A stretch of 64,000 bases of DNA, from assembly GCA_946699065.1 (NCBI GenBank), contig CAMPDV010001936.1:17673-81672 (forward strand). Reading direction: 5' to 3'. Below the pieces are notes generated by a model, which was not told where the DNA came from, ran no database searches, and saw only the letters and a list, made by a program, of their open reading frames with translations. Positions 11,965 through 24,621 of the stretch are shown in pieces. Position numbers and translations under genes: made by a program. Source of the DNA: Loxodes magnus. Taxonomy: Eukaryota; Ciliophora; Karyorelictea; Loxodida; Loxodidae. Within the stretch, counting starts at the first letter, position 1. Each line of letters begins with the position of its first letter.

Positions 11965-14900
11965 AGTTAATTCTTCCTGCTCCCGTTCTTTTGCTTCTTC
12001 TATATTGGTTCTAAATTGTGTTCTCGCATTTCCTCTCTCTTCTTATTTACAATTTTCTTCTTATTTATTTTCTCAACCATTATTTAAGTTTTATCTTAAA
12101 TTATATTTTTTTCTCCCATCAATTTTTCTTTTTGTTTCAACTATTAAATTTTTTTAATTTCTATCCTTTTTTTAGCAATTTTTGATGAAAAATTTTAATA
12201 TATTTGTCAATCTTAGGGGTTTTACATTTTACAAAGTTTGAATTAATATAATTTAGTCGTACAGAATTAGTTTTTTATAATCTTTGTCATTAAATATTTT
12301 TAGATTAGATAATTCCTAAAATACATCTTTATGTAAAGTACATTCGAATATATGATCGAGTTCATCATGAGCTAAACCACATGCACAATTAATTCAATAT
12401 TATGTGCTTATGTGAAGCAAAATAATTTCATATTAGAAGATATAGAGAATATCCTCAGTTTGAAAATAGAAATTATGTCTTATATTCAATGTCTGTTAAA
12501 CTTAGTATAAGTTATTTCAGAAAATACATTTTGATTATTTTAATTAGATTACATGTATCTTTAATCTGTAAGCATCCTTGTATTCCTTAAAAAACATTCT
12601 TATAAAAATTGTTCTTTCACTCTTAGAATAATATGCTAATTAAAATTTTTTTGATTTGTTATATTTTCAATATCAATTTTATACTATTAAAGGCTTTTAT
12701 TTATGTATTTCATATATGGCAAATTGTATTGCTTGCATTTAGAAAACAATAGTGTTATATCAGAGTTCAGATTTTCTCTACTGGTTTGTTCTAGTTTAAA
12801 ATAAAAACGCATAAATTTTAATATAGTCATATATGTAAACGGAAGTCAATTAAGATCAATGAAATAAGATTCATTGAATGCCGATTAAGGAGATTTGAAT
12901 GCTTCCCTTGAAATGAGTCTTTGTAATTTAGTTATTTAAGCTTTCATTCCTTTAAGTTCTGACATGATACTTCAAGGAATTATATCACTTCAATACTCTT
13001 TTTTAGTCAAATAAACGTTACGCAAATTATTTAAAAATTAAGTGGTGATATTACTCCGTACTTAGAAATAATTGCGTATGCTTTAAAACTGCTATTCTGA
13101 AGTCAGATACTTTGCTGGCACAGTGTAGTTTATAATTTTATTTATTTCCCAATCTATATCCAAGATATGTAATTTCTTCCTTTTAAACAATAGGAATTCC
13201 ATTAATATTTAAATTTATTTAAATATTATTTTCTTTCTTTTTTAAGAACTAAATTACTTCACATTTTGTCACATTTATATTTAGTTTTACTCAAGAAAAT
13301 GTTTTTTAGTGACATCGAGTAATTTTTATGCATTTTATTATGAATTAGAAAGCTCAGTTAAGTCATCTGCAAAGCCACGAACAACAAAATTTCTCTAGCA
13401 AATATTATAGCCATATTTATGTTATTTTTCTTCTAAATGTCTAATTACAATATTATAGTAAAGTATAGCAAGTGCAGGTCCATGGCTGCTTTCTTAAATA
13501 CTCTGCTATTTAACTTAAGTGATTTTGTAATATTATCATTAATAAGAACTTTGCATCAATATTTTCATAAAAAGATTCAAGTGCCATTATCAATCCCAAA
13601 GATAATATAAGTCTTCTAGATTGTTAAATAATATTTCCCTTGGTATACTGTCAAACATTTTTCCACATCTATTAGAGTAGCAATTAACTACTTTTTTTAT
13701 GTCCATCTACGATGCAAGTCAATTATCTATTAAATTGTTCAAATTTATTACGATGTAGATCTTTTCTGAAAAAAAACTAAATTGAGCTTGATGAATGATA
13801 ATTCTTTCATATATTAAATTATATAGTCTTTAAGTTAATGCTTTATTATATATTTTTAGTAAGAAATTCAATAGAGCTATCTGTCTTCAATTACTTCAGA
13901 CACTTTTACTTCCTTTTTAGAAAATAGGTAAAATACTAATTATTTTCAATTCATTTGGTATAGTGAGTGTTCTTAGCACATTGTTATTAAAGCTTTTAAC
14001 TATATTATGTAATTCCTATCCTATATATTAAATAATTCTGATTTTAAACCATCACTGCCTGAAGATTTGTTATTTGTTAATTGATTTATTTCAGATTCTT
14101 TAAAAAGAGGCGTTTTTTATAAGTGACAAGGATAAAAATTTATAATAAAAGGTTTATTTTATATATTGTATTAATGCTTATATTTGAATTTTCAATTTCT
14201 TCTTTATTTAAATTTGAATGTTTGTCTAAAATTTAATTTTCTCAATTTTAAATTAATTGCTATTGTTACTCGTAATTCAAATTCATCTAATTACGTATTT
14301 TCGGATTAATTAAAGTTTTTGTTTATTTGAACATTATTTATGCATTCTTATTAAGATTTTGATGATTTTCTTTAGCTTATGTCTTCTTAATTTCCAAAAT
14401 TTGTGTAGGTATGTTTTATAAGATTAATTTTTTATTCTTCATAAGTTAACAAATTCTTAATTTTGACGCCCATAAAAGCTTAAAGAATTTTATTATTAAA
14501 TATTATCTTATTTAGCATAAGAAAAAAATTTCGCTAGATGAACTGGAAGTTTATAATAATATTTTTTCTACACTTGCTAACCAAGTGCATTCTCAGCATT
14601 AATATTAATCAAATCATAGGTAAGTTAAAAAAAAATTTTAGACATTGTTTTAATCTATTTGCTTAAATTGGGAGAACTATCCATAATAAAGATTTGGAAT
14701 TTGTCTTCTTACATTAAGATTCTACAATTTTTGAAATTTTAAAGAGCAAACGATATTCTTAGTTTTGATATATTCTAGTTAAATAATATTTTAGAGTAAT
14801 AATTAATGGAAAATGATCAGTATGGAAACCTGAATTTTGAATCACACAAAGATTAGAGAAATAATCAATATTAAAGTGCTTAGTTGGTAGAAAATAATAA

Positions 14901-15650
14901 TTACAGTAATTTTAATTGTTTACTCTATAGTGAATGTGTTGTATTATTAGCCATTCGTCACTATTAAGTAATTTGCTTTTATGAAATCTAATAGTGTTTA
15001 AGTATTATTGTTAATTTGTGATAAACTAGTGCCGAAATTAGGAAGTAAAGCATTGAAATAAGGACAAAGAATAGTAAGGGTCTAATAGTGATAATTATTA
15101 ATTATATTAGGATATTCATAAGCAAGTTTTGTAAATAGATATTATTTTGGTTTTATAAAGGATATTTTTAATTGTTAATGCCTAATAAAAATTGCTTAAT
15201 ATTTAATTTTTTATTAATTTAAAAGATTTTCTAATATATCTTTCTATTAACTCTATCATAGGATTTTAATTAATTAATGCTTCTTTTTACCATCTTACTC
15301 TTTTTACGATTGTAAAAATGATATAAGGTTATTTAAAAAGGATTAAATGTAAAAATAGATCTGAAAATGAATTTTTGATTAAAGTACTAAAATATGAATT
15401 ATTTACTGCTTAATAAGCATAGTAAGATTAATATTAGATAGCTTTTTAAATTAAATGTAACTTATTAGTAAATAAATATTTAGCTTCCAATATGCTTCTA
15501 ATAATAATATAATATCCTAAATACTAATACTATAAATATGTAATAAAACATATTTATGTATAGCTTTATTATTTAGTTAAATAACTATACACTCTTTATT
15601 TAGGGAAATATTAAAACTATTTAAATTACCTAAAATTATTATTTATAGAG
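11965..15650 (-). pseudogene. non-LTR retrotransposon ORF2 (endonuclease-RT-Zn finger), left copy
   Basis: This is a LINE-type polyprotein on the minus strand and mirrors 58775-62465. Domains run in the usual order. An APE-type endonuclease has an N-L-N-S start and a DII-L-L-E-A motif, and ends with a TDHFP-like motif. The reverse transcriptase has NKSSGSDGL, RQIALLN, a motif A (LIDVEK, then FDSIPRE in another frame), the catalytic FADDL (about 13365) and TYLGY. A C-terminal finger follows. Motif A is split by a one-base deletion after an A run (GTGGAAAAATG), so the enzyme is inactive unless frameshifted. This copy keeps the TYLGY frame that is damaged on the right. No poly-A tail or target duplication was identified. 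Confidence 0.75.
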
Positions 15651-15986
15651 GATAGACATTTAATTATAGATATGTCCTAGATTATAATTATAATTAGAAC
15701 TAAATTACAATATTTTTACGCTTTATAAGTAATTTAATTATATCAACAAAAATAAATATAAAAAGCCTTCTCAATAATAGATAGAATATTAAGATTAAGA
15801 TTAAAATATAACTATTCAAAGCTTGACAAACAAGTATTTAGTATGTTCAAGGCTAAATAAATTTAATAAGTTAGATAATCAAAATATATATATATCATAA
15901 CTTAAAAATGTGGTATAATATAAAATAATAATTGTACACATATTAGAAAAAATAATAGAATTATAGACTAATCATAAAGTAATTTA

Positions 15987-17081
15987 ATGGAGATCATTCT
16001 AAGTTTTGGTGGATATTAATATGCGAAGAAAAGAAATAATTCCCTAAATAATTTTAATAAATTAAATATTTAGTTTTCAAATTTTCTTAAGTTGGGTATT
16101 TGGAAAGCTTTCTTTGTTACATTAGTCAATAAAGAGGATTTGGTTGAAACCTCAAAACTAACTCCGAAAACTGTGCAAATTGCTTATCATGCAATTAAAC
16201 GAAAAGAAATATTACATGCATTGCTTCAAGATTGTTACTCTGGAAGGAAAGCTTTATAAAATAATTCCATTACTATACAATATGCAAAAATGTTTTTAGT
16301 GGAACTTAATTTCTCAAATTATATTTAATCTTTAATTTTATCTAAGATTACCTTGTAAAAGAAATTAGAATATACTAACAAAATTATAATTTATTTTTAA
16401 TTGTATAGTCTATTATTTTAGCCTCTAAAAAGACTCTAGTTATTTATAAATATTAAATATTTATAGAATCCTGATAGGAAAAATAAGAATATAATAACTT
16501 TTTTATTATAATACTTTAAAAAAGTAAATAAAATATAATAAAAGAATATCAATAAATGCATTTTAAGCTTTAAATCAATTTCCAGTAAATATTAATATAA
16601 AATTTGTATGAAAATTCAAAAGTATCAGAAGAGGATCTTCGGCCAGAAAATTATCGGATTTTATTCTCAAAATGAGAACAGAAGGAGGAAAATAAAAAAT
16701 TTGAGCAGGTAATATAACTTACTAAAATCTAAATATTAATAAGAAAAAGCACATTTAAGAGAGCATTAAAATATATTTTTGGAGCATTAGTCATAACAGA
16801 TCTTCTTTATATAATAAATATTATATTGTGAAGTTAGATTAATTAGTACAATTTTTTACTCACAATCATAAAAGATATCTTTATAATATAATATAAAATA
16901 AAATAACTAAAATATAATAAAATAATTTAATTTAATTTAAATAAAATAAATTTTAGTAATAATTTAGCACAAAGATAAATATAATTCTTAAGTTTAAAGG
17001 TTTATAATATATAATCATACATAATTTAATCTTTTTAATACTTTTAATTTATATTTTTCAAACAGTCTTGTTTTAAATTGA
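15987..17081 (+). CDS. hypothetical protein, 364 aa
   Basis: From ATG 15987 the frame starts MEIILSFGG and has no TGA for 364 codons before TGA 17079-17081, in exact frame. That is long for such AT-rich DNA. The best segment lies near residues 45-95 (VNKEDLVETSKLTPKTVQIA), where charged and hydrophobic residues alternate as in a helical DNA-binding or adaptor domain; I cannot name the family. The C-terminal third becomes Asn/Lys/Ile-rich. The gene runs against its neighbours in the arm and overlaps tail to tail with the gene at 17015-17933. The right-arm copy (start 58435) has an extra base and is frameshifted. Confidence 0.45.
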
Positions 17082-17933
17082 GTTTTATACATATATCGAA
17101 GTCCTAGATTGAGTAAGACTCAAAAGTTTTTCCATGAACGATTTTAAGGGAGATTGGAAAAATAAAGAAAGATATGTATACTAGTTAAAGAAAAGTAACA
17201 AGATATGCATTCTAAAGGCAAAACTCTACGTTTATTGAATCATGCTTTATAGATTTGAATTGACTACCTATTGAGTACTACATAATTATGAGATGCTTAA
17301 AGTTTTATTTAAAATTAGGATAAGAAAAATAAACAAATCCAGACTCAAAAATTGGTTTTTTATTTAATGAAACTAAAATTGCTAATCGCAGATATTTTAA
17401 AAACTTTGAGGAGCTTTTGCTATAATTTCTAATAAGATTTATAACAAAGATAGTTTGTTAAATTCTTAAATCAATCTATTAAACTATCGAGATTCTTCTG
17501 TCCGCCGGTATGTAGAGCAAAAATCTTCTTGTTTTCACGTTGATTAAGAAAAAAATCGCAGATTTCTATATCAGAGATTCCGCAAAATCCAGTTTTAAGT
17601 ATGAACAAAATTACTTTATTGTGCAACCTCAGATATCAAAGTTTTGAATGAAACTTAGTCTGAGAAGAATTTAACTTTAAAATAAAACTTAATAGGGTTA
17701 TAAAAAAGGCATCTATAAACTATATAGACAAATTATCAAAATTTCAGCTAAATTATGCTTCTATTTAGTGAAAATCACCGCATACCGAATTAAATAACAA
17801 AATTCTTGCTAGTTCCAAAGATGCTGGCCTTTTAAACCATAATAATTATAAGTAAAATTTAGATATAAGATATAGCTAGATTTCTATAAGCCTCTTCTAT
17901 TTCTTATTTTATAAATTTAGCATTTTCTTCCAT
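17015..17933 (-). pseudogene. left copy of the 304-aa arm gene, frame not preserved
   Basis: This is the mirror of 56502-57416. The ATG (17933) and first codons MEENAKFIKQE match, as does the terminal TGA (17015-17017). Compared with the right copy it carries several small indels (net +4 bases), so start and stop are not in one frame. Either this copy is decayed or the true protein is spliced differently. Residues around WQFVYIVYRC read in both copies. Confidence 0.45.
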
Positions 17934-18452
17934 TAAAGAGTTTTAACTATATTTTATCTTCTATAAATGTGAGAAAACGAACTAAAAAGTTTCAATCTTT
18001 GCAAAAAACTAAATAGTTAATTTTAAATAGAAGAGGAATCTTCCATATCATTATTCTACTTACTTTGATTAAGTACTTACAAATTTAAAAATCTTTTACT
18101 AAATATATAAGAGATAGTAATATTTATTAATTTCATCAAATTACTTACGCTAAATTCATCAAATAATTTAGACAAGAAATTATCAGTATATATAAACTAA
18201 GAACACAATCTTATTATTTTCGAAAATATCTTTAAGATTGTCATTATCCTATTAATAATCCCTATTGTATGTGAGAGTGTATGATGCATTCGAGCACATT
18301 TTTAAATTTATATACTATTCTATTACAAAAGATTGACAGTCGTAAAAGATTGGGAATTATGAATTAAGATACCTTATATTATATGATTAAGGATTTATAA
18401 ACTCCTTTCTGAAATCTTATTTTGGATATTTAGATTAATAATTCAAAATATT

Positions 18453-19331
18453 TCACAAGTAATTCATTTCAAGAAGATTAGAATTATTAGAAATGGAAAA
18501 AGCAAAAAAAGGAAGAAATAAAAGATGAGATAATAACAAGAGTATTTAAAAATTGATGAGATTAAGATTATATTTAAAAAACATTAAAAGCATTAAAAAC
18601 ATTTACTAACTTCTATAATTGAAAGAAGCAATTCTTGCAGTTATAAATGCCAAAAACTCTTTCAGTTTGAAAATAAAAAAATTTTATTCTTAGTTTTTCT
18701 TTTCATTAGGTAGCTTTGAGATTTCTTACTCCGTAATTTCACATTTATTTTTATATCTGATTAGAGCTTATTTCTAGTTGCTTAAAGTTAATTTCATTTA
18801 TATTTTAGCATATAAAATTAGGAAGATTTTTAAAATGTTGTCCAGCTTCGTTGCATTTGTATTCGAAATTTTTATTTTATATTGATTATAATAAGATTAT
18901 TAGTAGAATAATTTTTCCTAGATCTATAATTATACCAATTATTTAGGCATATTAAATTCAGCTAGTTCAATACGAAATAATTGTTTATTAATAAATTTCT
19001 TCATTATTTTATAGCTTTTGAAAATAAGACATAATTTCCTTTAAAATTAAAATTAGAGTTGCAGAGGACCTATATATTGTTGATATTTCCAAAAATCTTA
19101 GTTAATTCTGATTCAATTTTATTTGAAAAAATTTAACTTTCCAATGTCACTTTAGAATTAATTTATAGAAGTTAATTAATATTAATTATTAATTAAAAAT
19201 AAGTTGTTTATTTGTTGAGAAATTAGATTAGTTAAAATTGGATTATCCTTTCTTTCAGTTAACATACAACTATAATGATTTAGCCAAGTAGATTGTTGTT
19301 CATTTGAATTATAGGAAAATTAAAATTCTAT
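18453..19331 (-). CDS. left copy of the 289-aa arm gene, start codon changed
   Basis: This is the mirror of 54484-55353. Start-equivalent and terminal TGA (18453-18455) remain in frame; the copy is 9 bases longer, a multiple of three, so frame is conserved between arms. The initiating ATG of the right copy is ATA here, so translation would need a downstream Met (about codon 25, MLTERRDNP). Frame conservation despite divergence suggests the protein was under selection at least until recently. No domain recognised. Confidence 0.45.
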
Positions 19332-19804
19332 TTTTAATTAAAAAATAGTAATATAAAATTAAAAAATATAAATAAATAAATTTGATTATAATAATATCAT
19401 TTCTAAAAGATTTTGTTAAGCTTTTTATCTTTTAAACAAACTAATTGGTTAAATTTTATTTAAAATATTTAAAAAGATTAAAATTTTTCTTTAATCCTAA
19501 AGGGCTTTTTAAGTAAAAATCTTAGATTTCTTATTTCTTATATTTTAATTAAATATTTTGTCAGTTTCAAATCAGAAAACAATCCATTATATTTTAAAAA
19601 ACTTTAATATAAATGAACTTAAAGTTAAAATCCCTCTATACGTAATTATAATCGTATGCCTCGTGTAAAAATCTTTACTTTAATTACCTAATATTCTCTG
19701 AAATGTTTATAGATAACTTAAATACTTAGCATACTTTACCTAATTTTAATAATTTACTTCTTAAATAGTAAAAATTTATAAGTCTTAAAAATATTTGACT
19801 TCTC

Positions 19805-20545
19805 TCAACTTGCTATTATCCACTTTCTAACAGTTTTATCTTCAGCTCCAGATACAACTCATCTATTGTCCTTACTCAGAGCTATAAATTATATTCCATC
19901 TGAATGTCCTTAAAGAGTTACAATGCATTAACCTGTATTAAAATTCCATATCTTGATTAACTTGCCACAAGATCCAGAAATTATTACACTTGAATCATTA
20001 CTTATCTAAACACTTGATACACCACTTGAGTGACCTTCTAGAGTTCGAACACACTGAAAAGTTATAAAATTCCATATCTTTATCGTCTAATCATCACTTC
20101 CCGATACAATTCATTTCTGGTCCCTTGATATCGCAACAGAGTAAACATAATGTTTATGTCCCTACAAATTATTCTTTAACTAACATGTTGTAAAGTCCCA
20201 TATCTTTATCATCTAATCATCACCTCCTGATATGATTCATTTCTAGTCACTTGATATCGTTACAGAGTTAATACAATCTCTATATCCCTACAAAGTACTT
20301 TTTAACTAGCCAGTTGTAAAGTCTCATATCTTTATTATCTTATCAGCACTCCCCGATACAATTCATTTCTGGTTTGGGGAGAAGGTTACAGATAATAAAT
20401 AATCATTATGTCCCTACAAAATCTAGTCTGAAAATTAAGAATTACCTTTAGTTTCATCGTAGTTTATTATTTTTACAAGTTTTTAAAAACATAAGTTGGG
20501 TAGGATTTCATATTTAAAAAGAAGAAGCGCAATTTTGCCAAGGAA
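19805..20545 (-). CDS. WD40-repeat protein, left copy, N-terminus replaced
   Basis: This mirrors the right-arm gene at 53076-54010. The part after the intron (20422 down to 19805, ending TGA) is in frame and encodes five WD repeats with KIWDF and IVSG motifs; several of the Trp residues are TGA. It is exactly 126 bp (42 codons) shorter than the right copy, the loss of one complete WD repeat. The candidate 23-nt intron is present. Homology to the right copy ends at 20545 inside the first exon, so the first ~23 residues are missing. The reading frame instead continues upstream into the Gag-like gene at 20546-21242. A beta-propeller scaffold is expected from the family; the partner is unknown. 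Confidence 0.75.
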
Positions 20546-21242
20546 CAATAGTTTCTTTATTTCTATTAGAATTTCTAGCATTTCCGATAAAAATGTCATA
20601 CGCTTCCACAGCAGAAACATTTCTTTTTTATTTTGAATTATTTTTCTTGATTTGTTTGCTCTTTCTAGGCTTCGATTTCCATTTGTATAGCTCCAGTTTT
20701 GCTTTACTCTTTCTTAAAAATTTACAATTTCTCTTCTACTTTTCAGAGTCTATTATCCAGTTCAGTCTATTTTTAATGCTAATTTTAGGATTCGTTAATC
20801 TGACTTTGTGAGATATTCCAAAAGGCGTTAAGATCTCTTTCCTAGGACATAAGTCTTGACTTAATACCTTCTGCTAGGTCTAGCTTTGCCATCAGCATAT
20901 CATTGTCCTTCTTCAATCTCTTGACCTCTTCCTAGAGGTTCAGTACCACTTTGATGAGTTACTCCGTGCTCGTCTCTCAGAAGGGTTTAACTCTGATACC
21001 TCCTGGTGGAGAACAGACTTCATCTGTTCCTCGGTTTCTCGCTTGAGGTTGGAGTTTCCGTGTGTATATTCTTCAAGGTTGGCTTTCGTTCGTTTTGTTA
21101 GATTCCAAGTTGTTAGTTCAGTGTTGGTAAGGTTGTGATAGAGAAGAATGTTAAGATTAATAAGACTTGGTTTCTTGCTTCCTCCTTCCTTTTTGGCTTA
21201 GGAAGAGGTGGTATAGAAGCCTGACTTGAAACCTTCAACCAT
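20546..21242 (-). pseudogene. Gag-like zinc-knuckle protein A, frameshifted and truncated
   Basis: The start (MVEGFKSGFYTTSSQAKKEG) and middle (LHQEVSE, EQLIKVVLNLQEEVKRLKKD) align with the intact paralogue at 25700-26584. A coiled coil is followed by a zinc knuckle CFCCGSVWHFYRKC (CX2CX4HX4C, Trp from TGA). One base is missing near 20970-20975 between LNPSE and STEQ, breaking the frame. The paralogue's region beyond the knuckle is lost at the inverted-duplication boundary. This comparison shows TAG=CAG (His-Gln-Glu) and TAA=CAA (Glu-Gln-Leu). The gene starts 60 bp after the end of the F-box/LRR gene at 21302. Confidence 0.75.
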
Positions 21243-21301
21243 TTTTTTATATTGAATATTTTTTAATTAAAAGATTTAAATTAAAAAGTAAAAATCTAAA
21301 G

Positions 21302-23548
21302 TTAATTGTCCTCAACTAATAAAATCTCACCTATCTTGAAATCCTTTATTTTATTTTCTTTACTGTTATACTATCCATCTTAGTAAACTTTTATAGTTTT
21401 TAGATTTTAGGTTTATTCATTAATATATTACTAGTTTATTCTGAAGCATCCATATAAATATAAAATTTTCAAATTAATTCACAGGCTATATAAAAGACCC
21501 TACTCATTTTTAAATATAAATCCTTCCTAAGTCAATTAATTATTATAACTTAGATCTAAATTCTATAAAGTATTGCAAAATTTTATTATTTTATGTATAT
21601 CTTCGTTTCTTACTTAGCACTGATATAGTTTCAATGAAGTTAACTTTTAGATTTTTACTATTGAATCAACCCAATTTTCATTCAAAAAATTGCAATCCAG
21701 AAATGATAGTTTATTTAGGCTAAAGCAGTATTTATTAATTGCTTCTAACGTTTGATTTGATATATTACTTATTTCTCTTAAGTATATTTACTTTAGTTTA
21801 TTACAGCTTTAGAATATAAAATTTAAAGTTTCGTCTTTCAACTGAAATAAGCTTTACAAATATATTTCCTCTAATTTCTAATTATAGGTGCCTATATACT
21901 TAAGTGTCTAATTTTATAAATTTTGCAAATCTTCTAAATTCAAAGTTTTTAAATTTGGAGTATTTTTTATAATTAAAGCGAAAGTTTTATCTTATACACT
22001 ATCACCTACAATTGCTATTTAGTATAGTTATGAAAGTTATATTTAATGCTCAAAATTGTTTGTGCTTTATGAGCATTGCTAATTTGTCTAATCTCCTTAT
22101 AAATTTATAAAAGATATTTATTTTAATTTCGGAGTAATCTATAAAAACTATTTCAGGGTTTGATCATTGAAAGGCATGCAATTCTGTATAAAAATGCTTT
22201 CAAGCTTATTTAGATATAAATCTGAGAAGTCAAAATGTGACCTCTCTGTCTAGTTTTATCTATCTTGCTACACATTTAAATCTACTACGAAGTTAACATC
22301 AAATTAGTTTCATACTAAATCTTTTAGATTTGTAGTACTTTAGAGTAATAAAAGGAAAAGGTTCTTCTAAAATGCCATATAGTTTGCTATTTCTATATAT
22401 TCAAGCTAGTTTCACTTATAAGAAAAGAAATCAATCAACGCTTCGATACTAAAATTTTCTATCTTAATCTTTAACTTCTATAATCTCAAATTCATTATCT
22501 ATTTTAAAACGATATCTTATAAATCGTTTGCTTCTGATAAATCAACAATATTCAAATTTGGACAAAAATTTAAGAAATCCTATGTTATATTGTTTATTTA
22601 TAATTCTTTAACAAATTTCCCTTTTATCTATAAGAAATTTTTAATATAATCACTATTCATCTGCTCACATATAATTTTTATCGTTTTTAATTATTAATTT
22701 TAGCAGTATGTTTATAGGAACTCACCTGTTATATTTTATACTCCATCAAGAGAAATAAACTCTAGATTTAATAAATTGCTTATAAATTATAAATCATTAT
22801 CCGTTATAGTTATTCTGCAAATATTCAGATGCTTCAAATTCATACAACTTGATAGATCAGGTATACCCTTAATAGTTGCATAAGTATAGCTATATATTAT
22901 AATTTCTGAAACCTTGACATTTTAACCATTTTTAATATATTTCTACCTAAAATTTAGACATTTGTTAAACTCTTTAATAAACTGATTTCATATATTCATA
23001 GAATTTACTATTTAAATAGATATTTTGCTAAAATCTTAAAAAGCTATTTATTTTAATTACCAATGCAACTTATTTCTAAGTTATTCTTCATTATCTTCAT
23101 TATCTTCATTATCACCTTTAACTTGAAACTCAATAATTTAAATTTTAAAAGTGAATTTATTGAAGAATTTACTAGCTTACTATAAAATTGCTATTGTTCT
23201 ATAATCTAAAAATTAAAATACTTAATCAAGGATATTCTTGTTTTTTCAAAAGCTTTTATATACACTCTTTGCTTTTAAATGATGTTCCTATTATGATTAA
23301 ATTTCTTGGCTTTTCTTTTATTAATCGTAATTTTAACCTTAATTTGCTAAGCTATTAGTATCAGGAAACTCTTTCTTTTATATTTTTAAAGATTCAGAAA
23401 TTTAAACATTTTATATGAAATTCCCTTACTATTGCTATAGCATTCAACATTCCTAGCAACTAGTATTTAAACAGTCCTATTCTTGATTATTTTAGTCTTA
23501 GTTACAATTACTGCATTTATAGCAAGAAATAATATAGTTAGACTACAT
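21302..23548 (-). CDS. F-box/leucine-rich-repeat protein, paralogue 1
   Basis: The ATG at 23548 starts MQSNYIISCYKCSNC, a Cys-rich head (CX2CX2C and a later CQEC) that may bind zinc. An F-box-like helix pair follows near residue 125 (FWKNKNILDQVFQFLDYRTI, then SKFFNKFT), then many leucine-rich repeats of the type LxxLxIxxxxITDxxLxxI, LExISL and NITGEFL. By family analogy it would be a substrate-recognition subunit of an SCF ubiquitin ligase. ATG to the conserved end codon (TAA at 21302-21304, after GEILLVEDN) is 2247 bp, an exact frame with about 748 residues. Paralogues 2 and 4 end at the same position, also at TAA. Either TAA is the stop or translation continues. A 9-bp tandem repeat encodes Asp-Asn-Glu near 23085-23113. 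Confidence 0.8.
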
Positions 23549-24024
23549 TTATAAAATAGAATAGAAAAAGAAGTAGATAGTAAATAGTTATGAAAGAAAT
23601 AAAACATTTAAATAACTAAAATTAATAATAGCTACTTTATATTTATACCCTATAACTATACTATTATCTATCTTATTCTATATATCTCTTTTTATATTTC
23701 ATTAAGTAAATCAACCTATTTATTAATATCTTTCTACTTCTTAATATTTTATTTTCTATATTTATACAAATTATCTAGAACTAGATATATTTAGGGAAAT
23801 AGAATAGAGCTAAGTCTTATTTATAATAGCAAAACCATTAAATAGTTTAACTAGTTAACTTTATAGTATTAATGACTAGACTATGAATAATTAACTTAAT
23901 TTAAATAAAAGTAAAATCTATTCATTCATTTTAGTTTTTTACCTTAATTATTTACTTTTTTTTATTTTACTAAATTAAACTGAAAATGCTAGAATCAAAG
24001 ATTATATGTTTAATATATATAAAA

Positions 24025-24240
24025 ATGGAAACACTGAAGAGAATGGATGCATTGAGATGATTTGAGAGATGATAATTTGGCTTCGATTGTAACCAACTAA
24101 CAAGTGGAGAAAGCGAATGAATAATAAGAATTTATGATCCAGAAAAACCAGAAGGATTCGATTAAGAAAGTTATTGAGAATTTTAAACTTCTACAAACTC
24201 TAATTTAGTGACAAACCGAACAAAGGTGACGTCACTTTAA
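24025..24240 (+). CDS. short paralogue of the coiled-coil gene at 27895
   Basis: From ATG 24025: METLKRMDALRWFERWQ, then IYDPEKPEGFDQES and TNSNLVTNRTKVTSL. It aligns over about 65 residues with the C-terminal part of the minus-strand gene at 27152-27895 (DALRRYERWQ, IYNPKKSDEYD, TNSNFVTSQIKVESL). Trp from TGA occurs at the same place in both. Both copies reach TAA after SL, here at 24238-24240. This copy lacks the coiled-coil N-terminus, so it is a truncated member or a retained domain. Function unknown. Confidence 0.55.
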
Positions 24241-24271
24241 TATATATTATTATATAAGATATTTTTAAATA

Positions 24272-24587
24272 GGATGGAAAGCCCTTTCCTTCGGATGCTG
24301 CTTGGAGGCCCAGCAAGGCAACCATAAAATGAGCGCGGACTGAGGATAAATCGGAGGAAGAGAAACCAATAACAAGAGAACATTAGAAGGAAGATTTGAC
24401 AAGCTGGAGAACTCGGAATGCCAGGAGGAAACTTTCTTCATCATAGGTCAGGGAAAGATGTACCCGTAATCGAATATTGCATCCTATATTTTGTAAGGAA
24501 GAATTATAGGGACATACTGCATGAAGAGAAAACAAGGACAAAGAGACCCATAAATTTTTTTTTCGACATTAAATAAAATTAATTTAA
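24272..24587 (+). CDS. coding repeat upstream of a stem-loop
   Basis: A GC-richer patch. One frame reads protein-like throughout (MSADWGQIGGRETNNKRTL from ATG 24329, later ECQEETFFIIGQGKMYPQSN) and runs into the stem-loop at 24588. Its FFIIG...PQS...SYIL segment resembles the protein at 6475 and, more distantly, the FPIGE repeats at 25.2 and 42.1 kb. It is probably the 3' part of a mobile or multicopy gene. The start is uncertain, and the frame differs from that of the preceding ORF at 24025. Confidence 0.4.
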
Positions 24588-24621
24588 AGAGCTGTGCACC
24601 AACGAGAGTGCTACGCGCTCC
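24588..24621 (+). repeat. dispersed 3' stem-loop, copy 2
   Basis: Outer arm AGAGC pairs with GCTC; inner GCAC/GTGC encloses an AACGA loop. It is followed by ATAATCC and (TTATTA)-type sequence, like copies at 42265 and 56028. Confidence 0.65.

Larger units (their letters stand above)
10424..20545. repeat. left arm of a giant inverted duplication
   Basis: This stretch is the reverse complement of 53144-64000 over its whole length, with scattered substitutions and small indels. Anchors: 10430-10480 pairs with the window end, the reverse transcriptase FADD region at about 13365 with 61055, and the WD40 gene at 19805-20500 with 53190-54010. Homology stops on the inner side at 20538-20545 (pairing with 53144-53151). 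The outer end is not visible because its mate lies beyond 64000. The left arm is about 740 bp shorter, explained mainly by a 630 bp insertion in the right arm and a 126 bp WD-repeat deletion in the left. Confidence 0.92.

Noticed and set aside
20593-20811. 72-codon standard-code ORF on the plus strand
   Set aside because: It lies opposite the zinc-knuckle region of Gag-like gene A; the Phe/Leu-rich composition is that of an antisense shadow.
23085-23113. 9-bp tandem repeat (CTTCATTAT type) as a possible minisatellite
   Set aside because: It is in frame within F-box/LRR paralogue 1 and encodes a short Asp-Asn-Glu run; simple coding repeat.
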